Position numbers and translations under genes: made by a program. DNA of 64,000 nucleotides, from the NCBI RefSeq assembly GCF_036409155.1, contig NZ_JAZGLW010000001.1, positions 2,790,001-2,854,000 of the forward strand, given 5' to 3'. Numbering within the stretch: position 1 is the first letter of the stretch; every line of letters starts with the position of its first letter. Below are positions 9,721 through 19,139 of the stretch, one piece after another. The notes below the pieces were generated by a model that worked only from the letters and a program-made list of their open reading frames with translations, had not been told where the DNA came from and did not search any database. This DNA is from Mycobacterium sp. 050128. GTDB taxonomy: Bacteria; Actinomycetota; Actinomycetes; Mycobacteriales; Mycobacteriaceae.

Positions 9721-10518
9721 ATGAGGGCACCCGAAGCGGATTTGTCCGGATGGGTGGCCGCACCGTTCACCGGTGGCGGCTACACCCATGACGTCTACCG
9801 CAAGGGCAGCGGCCCCGGGGTGATGGTGATTCCCGAGATACCGGGGGCCCATCCCGGTGTACTGGGCTTGGGTAATCACTTGGTGGACAACGGTTTCACG
9901 GTCGCGATTCCATCGTTGTTCGGAGTGCCCGGCAAGGCCAAGACGGTGGGCTATACCGCCACGGTCGTCGCACGGGCATGTGTGGCAAAGGAATTCGCCG
10001 CTTTTGCAACGAACAAGCAGCGGCCGGTGTCGTTGTTCCTGCGCGCACTGGCCCGTGACCTCAAAGAGTCCACCGGAAGCAAAGGCGTCGGGGTGATCGG
10101 CCAGTGTTTCACCGGCGGCTTCGCGCTGGCTGCCGCGGTCGATGACAGTGTGCTGGCGCCGGTGCTGAGTCAGCCGTCGGTACCGTTGCCGCTGGGCCCG
10201 ACTCGTCGTAGCGATACCGGGCTCAGCGAATCCGAGCTGACCAGGATCGCAGAGCGCGCCGCCAACGACGGTTTGTGCGCCATCGGCTTGCGATTCAGCG
10301 AGGACTGGATGTCTCCGCGGGGCCGCTTCACCGCGCTCAAGGAGCGACTCGGCGACGCGTTCGAGGTGATCGAGATCGATTCGCGCCCGGGCAACGAACA
10401 CGGTTTCGCCAAGATGGCGCACTCGGTGCTCACCGACGAGGTCCGTGAGATCGACGGCCAGCCGGCTTACGAGGCCCGCAAGCGAGTCGTCGAATTCCTC
10501 ACTGAGCGGCTGACTTAA
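9721..10518 (+). CDS. Dienelactone hydrolase-like alpha/beta hydrolase
   Basis: A 265-residue alpha/beta hydrolase. The nucleophile elbow reads GQCFTGG with Cys (about residue 124) instead of Ser, the hallmark of dienelactone hydrolases; the catalytic His lies in GNEHGFAK near the C-terminus, and an acidic partner is expected around EVIEID. No signal peptide. The substrate cannot be inferred. It is probably cotranscribed with the DUF4245 gene (11-bp gap), and its last 20 bp overlap the convergent AI-2E-type gene. I do not recall a counterpart at this position in M. tuberculosis. Confidence 0.82.
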   Translation: MRAPEADLSGWVAAPFTGGGYTHDVYRKGSGPGVMVIPEIPGAHPGVLGLGNHLVDNGFTVAIPSLFGVPGKAKTVGYTATVVARACVAKEFAAFATNKQRPVSLFLRALARDLKESTGSKGVGVIGQCFTGGFALAAAVDDSVLAPVLSQPSVPLPLGPTRRSDTGLSESELTRIAERAANDGLCAIGLRFSEDWMSPRGRFTALKERLGDAFEVIEIDSRPGNEHGFAKMAHSVLTDEVREIDGQPAYEARKRVVEFLTERLT

Positions 10519-11650
10519 CCGCTGGCTGTTCGGCCTTCCGACGTGGCAGCCAGCTGCGGCGCGCGGGTGCGTCGTCGTCGGGGTTCACCAGCTCGACGCC
10601 CTGGTAGACCGCCAGGTAGACGTCGAGTGTCGTCACGATCAGGATCATCAGCACCGGTCCGATGACGATGCCCCAGGGCCCGAACATGGCGATACCGGCG
10701 AACACCGACAGCAGCATCAGCGCCGAATTCAACCGCGCATCGCGCGGCACCAGGATGGGGCGCAAGAAGTTGTCGATGTTGGTGACCACCAGCAGATGCC
10801 ACAGAATCACGAATGCGCCGCCGAAGATGTTGCCGTAGAAGATCATTCCGATACCGAACGGAATCGTCACGATGCCGCCGCCCAACGGGATGATCGACAG
10901 CGCCGTCAGCAGGATCGCGAAAATGAAGAATCCGTGGTGAAATCCGGCGAGGTAGATCGACCCCGCGCCCGCGACACCTTGGCACAACGCGATGACGAAC
11001 TGGCCGAACACGGTGCCGCGCACCATCGCACCGGTCTTCTTCAGGTATAGGTCCGTGACTTCCTCGCCCAGCGGGTTGAGTTGACCGATCAACGTGCGCA
11101 ACCTCTCTCGGTGCACCAGCAACGCGAGAAACAGGTATAAAAAGATGATCCCGTATGTGATGGCTCCGAAGGCGCTTCCCGCAGCGCCCTGTAAGGTGTG
11201 CAACAGCCACTGACCGACATTTTGCGCGCCGGTGACCATCGCCTTTCGCAGCATCTCCGCATTAATGGTGATGTGCAGGAACGGAACTCGGGCCGCCAGG
11301 TCGTTGACGATGTGCAGGACTTTGTCGCCGAGCCCGCTGAGGTCGGTGGTCTTGACCCACCCGGAAATGCTGTCGATCATCCGGGAGATCTGGACGACGG
11401 CCAACACGATGAATAGGCCGACCGGCACGATGACCATCGCCAGCGCCGACAACAACGTGAAGGTCGCCGACAGGCCGGTGCCGAGACGCTTGTTGAACCA
11501 ATTGAACAGTGGCGTGAACAAATACGCGCCCACCGCGGCCACCACGATCAGCACGAAAAAGTCGCGCAGGAAGTAGGCACCGAACAGCAGCGCGACCAGG
11601 GTGAGCACCGCGAGGGCACGTTTCTGAGTGAGCGTGAATTCGGTGTTCAT
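10499..11650 (-). CDS. AI-2E/PerM family membrane transporter (Rv1101c-like)
   Basis: A 383-residue polytopic protein with about seven or eight membrane helices and a central soluble loop (residues roughly 85-150), the arrangement of the AI-2E transporter/PerM superfamily. The motif GGGIVTIPFGIGMIF in the C-terminal half and the polar tail after the last helix fit the family. Members export small molecules or act as ion antiporters; no substrate can be assigned. It overlaps the preceding hydrolase by 20 bp tail to tail. Only 74 bp separate it from the hsd gene, whereas I recall M. tuberculosis carrying mazEF3 and other genes there. Confidence 0.85.
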   Translation of the reverse strand: MNTEFTLTQKRALAVLTLVALLFGAYFLRDFFVLIVVAAVGAYLFTPLFNWFNKRLGTGLSATFTLLSALAMVIVPVGLFIVLAVVQISRMIDSISGWVKTTDLSGLGDKVLHIVNDLAARVPFLHITINAEMLRKAMVTGAQNVGQWLLHTLQGAAGSAFGAITYGIIFLYLFLALLVHRERLRTLIGQLNPLGEEVTDLYLKKTGAMVRGTVFGQFVIALCQGVAGAGSIYLAGFHHGFFIFAILLTALSIIPLGGGIVTIPFGIGMIFYGNIFGGAFVILWHLLVVTNIDNFLRPILVPRDARLNSALMLLSVFAGIAMFGPWGIVIGPVLMILIVTTLDVYLAVYQGVELVNPDDDAPARRSWLPRRKAEQPAVKSAAQ

Positions 11651-11724
11651 GCCAACCCGCCGCCCTCCGCGTCGCCGTTGAGCTGAACCTTAGCCCCAGG
11701 CGGTGTTTTTGGGCGGAGTACGCG

Positions 11725-12819
11725 CTATCGCTTGGCGCCGGCTTTGGCCGCCTCGGCCTGCGTCTTCATCTGACCGAACATGTCCACGTAGTAGGACAGG
11801 CAGTCGTCCAACGCCTTCTCGGTTGTGAACAGCGGCTGATAGCCGAGGTCGCGGGATGCCTTGGCGACCGAGAAGAAGTTGTCCAGGTACAGCCGCTCGA
11901 CGGCCAACGGTTCCAGTAGTGGCGCGGGGATTCCGAACCGGAAGTGCATCCGCTGCCAGCCGGTCATCGCAGCCCGGACGATGGGGCCGTTGACCCGAAT
12001 TCGCGGCCAGGGCTGGCCGCATGCCTCCACTACCGGCCGGGCGAACTCGAACATGTTGATCGGGTCGTCGTCGTTGATGAAGTAGGCCTGACCGGGCGCG
12101 GTGCCACCGGGCACCAGATGCTGGGCGGCCAGGATGAAGCCGTGAATCAGGTTGTGCACGTAAGAGTTATCCAGCCGGGCTGACTTGCGGCCGATCAGCA
12201 CCTTGACGTGGCCGGCGATCACGCTCTCGAACAGCTTGCGGAACATCGTCTGGTCGCCGCGGCCCCAAATGCCACTGGGACGGATCGCGCAGGTAAGCAT
12301 GCCGTCAACGCCGTTCTGGGACAACACGAATCGCTCGGCGACGACCTTGGTCTCGGTGTAGAGGTCGTTGAATCGCGTGGTGTAGGGCAGGGTTTCGTCG
12401 CCGCCGACGATGGGCTGGCCGCCCATCACGACGCTGTTGGACGACGTGTAGACGAACCGCTGCACGCCCGCGGCATGCCCGGCGTCCACCAGGTTCTGGG
12501 TGCCGCCGACGTTGATCGCAAAGCTGCGCTGACGGTATTCGTCGGTCACCGACGCGCCGCCCATCAGCTCGATGATGGCCGCGGTGTGGAAAACCGTGTC
12601 GATGCCGTCGACCGCCTGCGCGCAGACATCCTTGTCGGTGATGTCGTCCTGCAGCACTTCCAGGCGCGAGTGCGGGGGCAGCGGCGAGGGCGCGCGGTCG
12701 AAGGAACGTACCGAGTATCCGCGGTCGAGCAAGGTGGTCACCAGGTTGGCGCCGACAAACCCGGAGCCGCCGGTGACCAGGACGCGGCCGAGTTCGGTTG
12801 TCAGTGATGGATCACCCAT
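11725..12819 (-). CDS. hsd: 3beta-hydroxysteroid dehydrogenase / isomerase family
   Basis: A 364-residue extended SDR. The NAD-binding motif VTGGSGFVGANLV lies near the N-terminus, the Tyr-x-x-x-Lys active site is YTETK (NDLYTETKVVAERF), and TSSNSVVMGGQP is the serine-containing block. It is closely similar to what I recall of M. tuberculosis Rv1106c, which oxidises the 3beta-OH of cholesterol and isomerises the double bond to give cholest-4-en-3-one. A KstR consensus site lies 16 bp upstream of the ATG, agreeing with a role in sterol catabolism. ATG 12819 gives the family N-terminus. Confidence 0.93.
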   Translation of the reverse strand: MGDPSLTTELGRVLVTGGSGFVGANLVTTLLDRGYSVRSFDRAPSPLPPHSRLEVLQDDITDKDVCAQAVDGIDTVFHTAAIIELMGGASVTDEYRQRSFAINVGGTQNLVDAGHAAGVQRFVYTSSNSVVMGGQPIVGGDETLPYTTRFNDLYTETKVVAERFVLSQNGVDGMLTCAIRPSGIWGRGDQTMFRKLFESVIAGHVKVLIGRKSARLDNSYVHNLIHGFILAAQHLVPGGTAPGQAYFINDDDPINMFEFARPVVEACGQPWPRIRVNGPIVRAAMTGWQRMHFRFGIPAPLLEPLAVERLYLDNFFSVAKASRDLGYQPLFTTEKALDDCLSYYVDMFGQMKTQAEAAKAGAKR

Positions 12820-12834
12820 GCCGGACAGGATAAC

Positions 12835-12848
12835 TGAAACACGTTACA
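12835..12848 (-). promoter_or_regulatory. KstR-type operator upstream of hsd
   Basis: TGAAACACGTTACA matches the published KstR consensus TnnAACnnGTTnnA at every fixed position. It sits 16-29 bp upstream of the hsd ATG, where a bound TetR-family repressor would block transcription. KstR releases DNA on binding a 3-oxo-cholestenoyl-CoA intermediate. The assignment rests on the consensus match; binding itself is inferred. Confidence 0.75.
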
Positions 12849-12892
12849 GTTCCGAAAAAATGACACGATTCGCTTTGCATAGACGGTTCGAT

Positions 12893-13153
12893 CTAAGCGT
12901 CGTCGCCCTGCCCCGCCGCCAGTGCATCCTCCACTCGCTTGCGGGCGCCAGCTAAGTGCTCTTCGCAGCGTTTTGCCAGTTTTTCGCCTCTTTCCCACAG
13001 CTGCAGCGACGCATCGAGGTCCAGCCCGCCCTGCTCGAGAAGGCGCACGACTTCGATCAGCTCGTCGCGGCAGGATTCATAGTCCAGTTGACTAATGGGC
13101 GTAACCGATTCGGCCTCTGCTTTGTCCGCGCCGCCGTCTTTGTCATTGACCAT
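12893..13153 (-). CDS. xseB: Exodeoxyribonuclease VII small subunit
   Basis: An 86-residue XseB with the family pattern [37 protein letters not shown] at its centre (residues about 23-60), a helical hairpin that assembles on XseA to form exonuclease VII, which degrades single-stranded DNA from both ends. The N-terminus is acidic and poorly conserved. Its ATG at 13153 overlaps the xseA stop by 11 bp, so the two are translationally coupled. Confidence 0.93.
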   Translation of the reverse strand: MVNDKDGGADKAEAESVTPISQLDYESCRDELIEVVRLLEQGGLDLDASLQLWERGEKLAKRCEEHLAGARKRVEDALAAGQGDDA

Positions 13154-14402
13154 CGGTCAGCCCCTCACTCACCGCCGCTACGGCGCCGTCGGAAACGCGC
13201 ACCCGCAGCCGGGTGCCGGCCGGCGCTTCGTCGACCGAGCGCAGCACGTGCATGGCGCCGGGGGCGCCGTCCACCGGAACGGCCTGCACCACCGCGTACC
13301 CGCGGGCCAGGGTCGCCGCCGGGCCCAGCGTGGCCAGCCGCGCGGCCAGGTGGCCGACGCGATCGGATTCGGCGGCGACCAACCGGGTGATGTCGCGGCG
13401 TACGGCCGAACGGGCGCGGTGGATCTCCTCGGTGCGCGCCGTCAACGCCGCCAGCGGCTCGGCCAGCACCGGGCGGCTGCGCAGTTGAGCCAGCGCCCGC
13501 TGTTCGCGAGACACCCAATTGCGCAGTGCCTGGGCGCTGCGCCGGCGCAGGTCCTGAATTCCGCGCTGCTCCGCGGCGGTGTCCGGGACTACCCTTTTGG
13601 CCGCATCGGTCGGGGTGGCCGCGCGCAGATCGGCAACCAGGTCGCATAGCGGGTTGTCGGGCTCGTGGCCGACGGCGCTGATCACCGGGGTGCGGCAGGC
13701 CGCGATCGCGCGGCACAGCGTCTCGTCGGAGAACGGCAGCAGGTCCTCGACGCTGCCGCCGCCGCGGGCCAGCACGATCACGTCCACTTCGAGGTGCCGA
13801 TCGAGTTCGAAGAGCGCCTCGACGATCTGGGCGACCGCGTTAGGCCCCTGCACCGCGGTATTGCGCACCGCGAAACGCACCGCGGGCCAGCGGGCGCCGG
13901 CCACCGTCGTCACGTCGCGCTCGGCGGCACTGGCTCGGCCTGTGATCAACCCAATCATGTTCGGCAGGAAGGGGATTGGGCGTTTAAGCCTGGGGTCGAA
14001 GAGGCCCTCGGCGTCCAGCAGCCGGCGCAGCCGTTCGATGCGGGCCAGTAGTTCGCCGACGCCGACGGCGCGAATCTCGGACAGCCGCAACGAGAACGTG
14101 CCACGCCCGGTGTAGAACGACGGTTTTCCGCAGACCACCACCTGGGTGCCCTCGACCAATTTCACCGGCGCGCCCAGCACCAGGTCGCGCGGACACGTCA
14201 CGCTCAGCGACATGTCGGCGGCCGGGTCACGCAGCACCATGAACACGGTCTTGGAATCGGCCCGAATGTTGATCTGGGCCAATTGCCCTTCTACCCATAC
14301 GGTTCCGAGCCTGTCGATCCAGCCCGCAACGCGGATCGCGACGGCACGAACCGGGAACGGGTTCTCGGCCGAGTTCGCGTCCGAATTCGCCGCTCGGGTC
14401 AC
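13143..14402 (-). CDS. xseA: Exodeoxyribonuclease VII large subunit
   Basis: A 419-residue XseA. An N-terminal OB-fold (about 15-110, with [11 protein letters not shown]) precedes the nuclease domain, which shows the family block [20 protein letters not shown] and [23 protein letters not shown], then a coiled-coil region and a GxARGYAVV-type C-terminal strand. The start is GTG 14402, sharing GTGA with the stop of the upstream gene. The frame is open about 380 bp further upstream, but that part has no family similarity and runs through the neighbouring gene. Confidence 0.93.
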   Translation of the reverse strand: MTRAANSDANSAENPFPVRAVAIRVAGWIDRLGTVWVEGQLAQINIRADSKTVFMVLRDPAADMSLSVTCPRDLVLGAPVKLVEGTQVVVCGKPSFYTGRGTFSLRLSEIRAVGVGELLARIERLRRLLDAEGLFDPRLKRPIPFLPNMIGLITGRASAAERDVTTVAGARWPAVRFAVRNTAVQGPNAVAQIVEALFELDRHLEVDVIVLARGGGSVEDLLPFSDETLCRAIAACRTPVISAVGHEPDNPLCDLVADLRAATPTDAAKRVVPDTAAEQRGIQDLRRRSAQALRNWVSREQRALAQLRSRPVLAEPLAALTARTEEIHRARSAVRRDITRLVAAESDRVGHLAARLATLGPAATLARGYAVVQAVPVDGAPGAMHVLRSVDEAPAGTRLRVRVSDGAVAAVSEGLTDGQ

Positions 14403-15007
14403 TTCGCGGACGCGCGGGTGATCCTGTTGGCCAGCAACGTCTGAAACGGTGCTCGGGCCTTGGTGGCCTGCTCGTAGGCCAGCAGGGCTTCGAGGTCGTC
14501 GACGGTCAGCGACTGCACTCGGGCGCGCAGCTGGGCCAGTGTCAGCGTCTGATAGTCGAGTTCGGCTGCCACCGACGGCTCCGGAACCGCCGGGTTGGCC
14601 GTTGGCTTCTTCGATTGCCCGGTGGGATTGAGCAGTGCGCTGGCGTCTTCGTGCGCGTCGGCCACGGAGTACAGCGCGAAGCGCCCCTCGGCGCGGCGAT
14701 CGCCGCCGGCGCCATCCGGCAATTCGGCGAAACCCCCGTCCGAGGTGTCCAAGGCGACTTCGGTGTCCTCGTCGAACGTTGCCCATTCCGGCTTTTCGTC
14801 TTTGGGCGGGAAAATGGATTCCAGGGTCGAGTCGCCCTTGATCACCAGCTCCGCGAGATTCTGCTGGAACCGCATCACGATGTGGGCGACCTCACTGGCC
14901 AACGTCATCGGATACATCAGGATGGTCTTCGGCAGTCTGATGGTCTCTTCGACGGCGACCGTCGCCGCGCCGACCAATAGCCGAACCCCGTACGGTGCAG
15001 AAGCCAT
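14399..15007 (-). CDS. Conserved mycobacterial protein (Rv1109c-like), first gene of the xse operon
   Basis: A 202-residue protein with an N-terminal amphipathic or hydrophobic half ([20 protein letters not shown], then [17 protein letters not shown]), an acidic middle and a C-terminal helical segment [18 protein letters not shown]. The N-terminal half could coat lipid surfaces, and homologues are sometimes labelled lipid droplet-associated, but I cannot confirm this. The C-terminal [20 protein letters not shown] block resembles helix-hairpin DNA-binding segments of other mycobacterial proteins. It overlaps xseA by four bases (GTGA) and is surely cotranscribed with it. Confidence 0.75.
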   Translation of the reverse strand: MASAPYGVRLLVGAATVAVEETIRLPKTILMYPMTLASEVAHIVMRFQQNLAELVIKGDSTLESIFPPKDEKPEWATFDEDTEVALDTSDGGFAELPDGAGGDRRAEGRFALYSVADAHEDASALLNPTGQSKKPTANPAVPEPSVAAELDYQTLTLAQLRARVQSLTVDDLEALLAYEQATKARAPFQTLLANRITRASAK

Positions 15008-15096
15008 GGGTCCAAGATTGCCCTAAGCAGCGGCTAACGCCAAGCCCAGCGCCGCTAGCTGGCGACCCCGTGTCGGCGGAACGTACCCTGGAGCAC

Positions 15097-16095
15097 ATGG
15101 CGCCGACTGTCGACATGGGAATTCCCGGCGCATCCAGCTCTGTAGCCAACGATCCGGCCCGTAAGCGAGTGCTGCTGGCCGAGCCTCGTGGCTACTGCGC
15201 GGGTGTGGACCGGGCGGTCGAAACGGTGGAGCGCGCACTGCAGAAGCATGGTGCGCCGGTCTATGTGCGCCACGAGATCGTGCACAACCGGCACGTGGTC
15301 GACACCCTGGAAAAGGCCGGCGCGGTGTTCGTCGAGGAGACCGATGAGGTCCCCGAGGGCGCCATCGTGGTGTTCTCCGCCCACGGCGTCGCGCCGACCG
15401 TGCACGCCGCGGCCGCCGAACGTAACCTGCACACCATCGACGCCACCTGCCCCTTGGTCACCAAGGTGCACAACGAGGCCCGGCGCTTCGCCCGCAACGA
15501 CTACGACATCCTGCTGATTGGCCATGAGGGCCACGAGGAGGTCATCGGCACCGCCGGGGAGGCGCCCGACCACGTGCAGCTGGTCGACGGGGTCGCCTCC
15601 GTGGACGACGTGACGATCCGCGACGAGAACAAGGTGGTGTGGCTCTCGCAGACCACGCTGTCGGTCGACGAAACCATGGAGATCGTTGAGCGGCTGCGGC
15701 AACGCTTCCCGAAGCTGCAGGATCCGCCCAGCGACGACATTTGTTACGCGACCCAGAACCGCCAGGTCGCGGTCAAGGCGATGGCGCCCGAGTGCGAGCT
15801 GGTGATCGTCGTCGGATCCCGCAATTCGTCGAACTCGGTGCGCCTGGTGGAAGTGGCGCTGGGCGGCGGCGCTATGGCTGCTTACCTGGTCGACTGGGCC
15901 GACGACATCGACCCGGCCTGGCTGCAGGGGGTCACCACGGTCGGGGTCACCTCCGGCGCGTCGGTTCCCGAGGTGCTGGTGCGCGGCGTGCTGGAGCGGC
16001 TGGCCGAGGCCGGCTTCGACGTGGTGCAACCGGTGACCACGGCGCAGGAGACGCTGGTGTTCGCGCTGCCGCGGGAAATCCGGTCGTTGCTCTGA
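15097..16095 (+). CDS. ispH: 4-hydroxy-3-methylbut-2-enyl diphosphate reductase
   Basis: A 332-residue IspH (LytB), the [4Fe-4S] enzyme that makes IPP and DMAPP in the last step of the MEP pathway. The three cluster cysteines appear in [22 protein letters not shown] and [11 protein letters not shown]; substrate-binding blocks [18 protein letters not shown] and [10 protein letters not shown] are intact. ATG 15097 gives [11 protein letters not shown], the N-terminus I recall for M. tuberculosis LytB2 (Rv1110), and is preferred over an in-frame codon 102 bp upstream. It is transcribed divergently from the xse operon. Confidence 0.96.
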   Translation: MAPTVDMGIPGASSSVANDPARKRVLLAEPRGYCAGVDRAVETVERALQKHGAPVYVRHEIVHNRHVVDTLEKAGAVFVEETDEVPEGAIVVFSAHGVAPTVHAAAAERNLHTIDATCPLVTKVHNEARRFARNDYDILLIGHEGHEEVIGTAGEAPDHVQLVDGVASVDDVTIRDENKVVWLSQTTLSVDETMEIVERLRQRFPKLQDPPSDDICYATQNRQVAVKAMAPECELVIVVGSRNSSNSVRLVEVALGGGAMAAYLVDWADDIDPAWLQGVTTVGVTSGASVPEVLVRGVLERLAEAGFDVVQPVTTAQETLVFALPREIRSLL

Positions 16096-16117
16096 CCCTT
16101 CCCGCTCACGGCACGGG

Positions 16118-17320
16118 TTAGGCGTCGTACTCCCAGGATTCGGCCGGGGGACGCTCCGCCGGCCGGCCATTTGTCCGAGACCGACCGCGGCGGTCCCCGC
16201 GCGGCTCACCGCGGCGCTCGTCGGATTTGCCCGATCCGCGGTAGCGCACCTGCGAAATCGGGTGGTGCGACGGGTCGGTGCCGTTCGTCCCGCTCGCCGC
16301 GGCGTGCTCGCGCCGGGACTCCGAGGCGGGCTGATAGGACTCGTACGGCTCATAGGACTGGTAGCGGCGCAATGGCTCCGACGGATCGTAGCGGTCGTAG
16401 TCCTCGTATCGACTGCCGCGCGGCGCCGGGCGCTCGTAGGGATTGCGGCGGCTGCGCGGGTCCCGACGGCCTTCCCGCTGCGATTGGCCGCGCTGGTCGA
16501 GATCGCCCTGCGGTCGCGGACGGCGCCGCGCGGACCGGGGCGGCGGGTCGGCGGGGTCGTAGTCGCGCGGCGGGGTCTGGCGCCGCCGCCGTGGCCGCTC
16601 GGCCGCAGGGTCGTGCTCCTCCTCCGGCGACGGGCGGGCGTGCCGGGACCGGCTTCGGGCGGAACTTGCCGAGGACCGGCCGCTGCGCTCCGTGCGGCTG
16701 GTTCTGGTCGAGGCTTTGGTGGAGCGGCGCTGTGCGTCGATGGGCTCTTCTGCGTCGGCGTCGTCATCCGATGACCCGACGCCCAGCAGTGAGTTCAGTT
16801 TCGTGCTGACGGCCCGCAGGAAGGGCGACTTCTCCGCAACGCCGGCGGTCGCGGTGTCCTCAGCCGCGTCACTCGCGGTCGGTCGCTGCGACATCCCCAG
16901 ATACCACCTGATCAGGCCGATCAGCAACACACCGCCGGCGGCGCCGAGCATCAAGGGGAAGCGCTCGATGAGCGGATAGCCGCAGTTGATCAGCAGGTCT
17001 TTGACGCTGCCGATTTTGCCGCCGTGGAACAGCCAGTAGGCGCCCGGCACCGCGCAGAAAAGGATCAGCGGCGGCTGGATGACCGCGGTGAACAGACCTT
17101 CCTGGCGTACGGCCAGCACCGCCAGCACGCAGCCCGCTATATAGAGGCAAGCGAAGATGCCGGTCAGCTCCTTGTGACCGGAGCCGGAGTCGATGCCATA
17201 CCCAATGGCAGTCGCGGTAACGGCGATGAGCAGGGCTATCCACGACGGCACCCCTGCGATGCCGGGGTAGATCGAGCGATGGGCAGCTTCTACTGCCGAG
17301 GTTCCCCGCTGCGCTGACAC
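16118..17320 (-). CDS. Multipass membrane protein with long Arg/Asp-rich tail (Rv1111c-like)
   Basis: A 400-residue protein. Residues about 15-150 contain four hydrophobic helices (PSWIALLIAVTATAIGYGI; FACLYIAGCVLAVLAV; LILFCAVPGAYWLF; LMLGAAGGVLLIGLIRW). The remaining 230 residues are charged and low in complexity, rich in Arg, Asp, Pro and Tyr repeats (RYEDYDRYDPSEP), so disordered and cytosolic. GTG 17320 starts VSAQRGTSAVEAAHRS, a mycobacterial N-terminus; a much longer frame upstream lies antisense to ychF and is rejected. Possibly the DUF6542 family. Function unknown. Divergent from ychF across 132 bp. Confidence 0.78.
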   Translation of the reverse strand: MSAQRGTSAVEAAHRSIYPGIAGVPSWIALLIAVTATAIGYGIDSGSGHKELTGIFACLYIAGCVLAVLAVRQEGLFTAVIQPPLILFCAVPGAYWLFHGGKIGSVKDLLINCGYPLIERFPLMLGAAGGVLLIGLIRWYLGMSQRPTASDAAEDTATAGVAEKSPFLRAVSTKLNSLLGVGSSDDDADAEEPIDAQRRSTKASTRTSRTERSGRSSASSARSRSRHARPSPEEEHDPAAERPRRRRQTPPRDYDPADPPPRSARRRPRPQGDLDQRGQSQREGRRDPRSRRNPYERPAPRGSRYEDYDRYDPSEPLRRYQSYEPYESYQPASESRREHAAASGTNGTDPSHHPISQVRYRGSGKSDERRGEPRGDRRGRSRTNGRPAERPPAESWEYDA

Positions 17321-17452
17321 ATGTAGACCGTACCGGCAATGTACGAAAACCCCCGTAAATACCTTGTTAGGGATGCCGGGCGTGCCACGGCGGCGCGCGC
17401 GAAATGAGCCGCGGCACCCGAGCGCTGCGCGGAGCCCTAAACTTGGTTCCCC

Positions 17453-18550
17453 GTGAGCCTGAGCCTGGGAATCGTGGGCCTGCCCAACGTGGGCAAGTCG
17501 ACCCTGTTTAATGCGCTGACCCGCAACAACGTGGTAGCGGCGAACTACCCGTTCGCGACGATCGAACCGAACGAGGGCGTCGTGGCGCTGCCCGACCCGC
17601 GCCTGGACAAGCTGGCCGAGCTGTTCGGTTCCGAGAAGATCGTGCCGGCGCCTGTGACGTTCGTCGACATCGCCGGAATCGTGAAGGGTGCCTCCGAGGG
17701 CGCCGGGCTGGGCAACAAGTTCCTGGCCAACATCCGCGAGTGTGACGCGATCTGCCAGGTGGTGCGGGTGTTCGCCGACGACGACGTCGTGCACGTCGAC
17801 GGCAAGGTCGACCCGAGCTCCGACATCGAGGTGATCGAGACCGAGCTGATCCTCGCCGACATGCAGACATTGGAGAAAGCCGTCCCGCGCCTGGAGAAGG
17901 AAGCCCGCAACAACAAGGAGCGCAAGCCCGTACACGAGGCGGCCGTCGCTGCCGAGGCCCTGCTGGACTCGGGCAAGACGCTGTTTGCGGCCGGTGTCGA
18001 CGTGTCACCGCTGCGCGAGCTGAACCTGATGACGACCAAGCCATTTCTGTACGTGTTCAACGCCGACGAGTCGGTGCTCACCGACGAGGACCGAAAGGCC
18101 GAGCTGCGCGCGATGGTCGCACCCGCCGACGCGGTGTTCCTCGACGCGAAGATCGAGGCCGAACTCCAGGAGCTCGATGACGAGTCGGCCGCCGAGCTGC
18201 TGGAGTCCATCGGGCAGACCGAGCGCGGACTAGATGCGTTGGCGCGGGCCGGGTTTCACACTCTGAAGCTGCAGACCTACCTGACGGCAGGCCCAAAAGA
18301 GGCACGCGCGTGGGTGATTCATCAGGGCGATACCGCGCCCAAGGCGGCGGGGGTGATCCACACCGACTTCGAGAAGGGCTTCATCAAGGCCGAAATCGTG
18401 TCCTATGACGACTTGATCGAGGCCGGGTCGATGGCGGCCGCCAAGGCGGCCGGCAAGGTCCGGATGGAAGGCAAGGACTACGTGATGGCCGACGGCGACG
18501 TCGTGGAATTCCGGTTTGGAACAACCTCTACGTCCAAGAGCAAGGCCTAA
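17453..18550 (+). CDS. ychF: Redox-regulated ribosome-binding ATPase YchF/EngD
   Basis: A 365-residue Obg-family P-loop protein. G1 is GLPNVGKSTLF, the switch region ANYPFATIEPNEG and G3 DIAGIVKGASEGAGLGN; a coiled coil occupies about 125-200 and a TGS domain the C-terminus. YchF prefers ATP and binds the ribosome and 26S-like complexes. The C-terminal tail after VVEFRF is odd: it reads GTTSTSKSKA, whereas the usual end is only a few residues. A near-copy of the last conserved codons occurs 626 bp downstream, suggesting the 3' end was rewritten by an insertion. GTG start at the conserved MSLSLGIVGLPN. Confidence 0.94.
   Translation: MSLSLGIVGLPNVGKSTLFNALTRNNVVAANYPFATIEPNEGVVALPDPRLDKLAELFGSEKIVPAPVTFVDIAGIVKGASEGAGLGNKFLANIRECDAICQVVRVFADDDVVHVDGKVDPSSDIEVIETELILADMQTLEKAVPRLEKEARNNKERKPVHEAAVAAEALLDSGKTLFAAGVDVSPLRELNLMTTKPFLYVFNADESVLTDEDRKAELRAMVAPADAVFLDAKIEAELQELDDESAAELLESIGQTERGLDALARAGFHTLKLQTYLTAGPKEARAWVIHQGDTAPKAAGVIHTDFEKGFIKAEIVSYDDLIEAGSMAAAKAAGKVRMEGKDYVMADGDVVEFRFGTTSTSKSKA
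18486..18513 (+). repeat. Duplicated ychF 3'-end segment, copy 1
   Basis: These 28 bp, inside ychF and encoding ADGDVVEFR, recur at 19112-19139 in the same orientation with one mismatch (27/28). The two copies bracket the membrane-protein gene at 18646-19092. Confidence 0.85.
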
Positions 18551-18645
18551 CAGCGGAGCTACCAGCAGGAGATGGACGGCTGCGTCAGGCGGCTTGACCA
18601 CTACCTCAAGTGGAAATAGCGTCACTCCGAATCGGAGGTACGTCC

Positions 18646-19092
18646 ATGAGCCGCGTTCGGTCTGTTCCTGGAAGCTACGCTCTTCTGCACTTTGCGTATT
18701 GGACTGGGGCGGTGGTGGATGCCGCAATGGTAATACCGCTGTTGGTGCCCGGTGTGGCTGCGGCGATGCTCGGCGTGAATTCGTTTGCGCCCGGCGCTGA
18801 TTACCGATACGTCGCCGGCCTGGGTGCGGCTTTGATGGCTGGCTGGGCCGCGCTGTTGGTGTGGGCCGACCGCAAACCGGTCGCACGGCGCGGGATCCTG
18901 TTGCTCACGGTGTGCCCGGTCGTTCTGGGACTGGCCGCTGCTGGCGGCTACGCAATGGCCAGCGGACTGGTTCGACCGGTTCACATGGTGCCGACCCTGG
19001 CTCTACAGCTGGGCATCGCCGTCATGTTTTTGGCCGCTTACCGGCGTGCCGGTGCACTGGCTCGTGAAGCCGCGGACAGACTGAATAATTGA
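18646..19092 (+). CDS. Four-helix membrane protein of unknown function
   Basis: A 148-residue protein with four predicted membrane segments (about 12-45, 55-75, 83-105 and 112-135) and charged loops (ADRKPVARR), ending in a basic, Arg-rich tail. No catalytic motif. ATG 18646 has a strong GGAGG at 18634-18638, 7 bp away. The gene lies exactly between the two copies of the ychF 3' segment, so it probably arrived by insertion into the end of ychF. The family was not recognised. Confidence 0.7.
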   Translation: MSRVRSVPGSYALLHFAYWTGAVVDAAMVIPLLVPGVAAAMLGVNSFAPGADYRYVAGLGAALMAGWAALLVWADRKPVARRGILLLTVCPVVLGLAAAGGYAMASGLVRPVHMVPTLALQLGIAVMFLAAYRRAGALAREAADRLNN

Positions 19093-19111
19093 CCGTCACG
19101 CTGACCTCGCC

Positions 19112-19139
19112 TGGCCGACGGCGACGTCGTGGAGTTCCG
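19112..19139 (+). repeat. Duplicated ychF 3'-end segment, copy 2 (orphan remnant)
   Basis: 27 of 28 bases match 18486-18513. In the ychF frame it reads ADGDVVEFR and then continues as STSERQQ, without the ychF tail. No start or stop suits a gene, so this is a remnant of an older ychF 3' end displaced by the inserted DNA. Confidence 0.8.

Noticed and set aside
17321..17935. N-terminal extension of the Rv1111c-like gene across ychF
   Set aside because: The extension is antisense to ychF and the GTG at 17320 gives a normal mycobacterial N-terminus.
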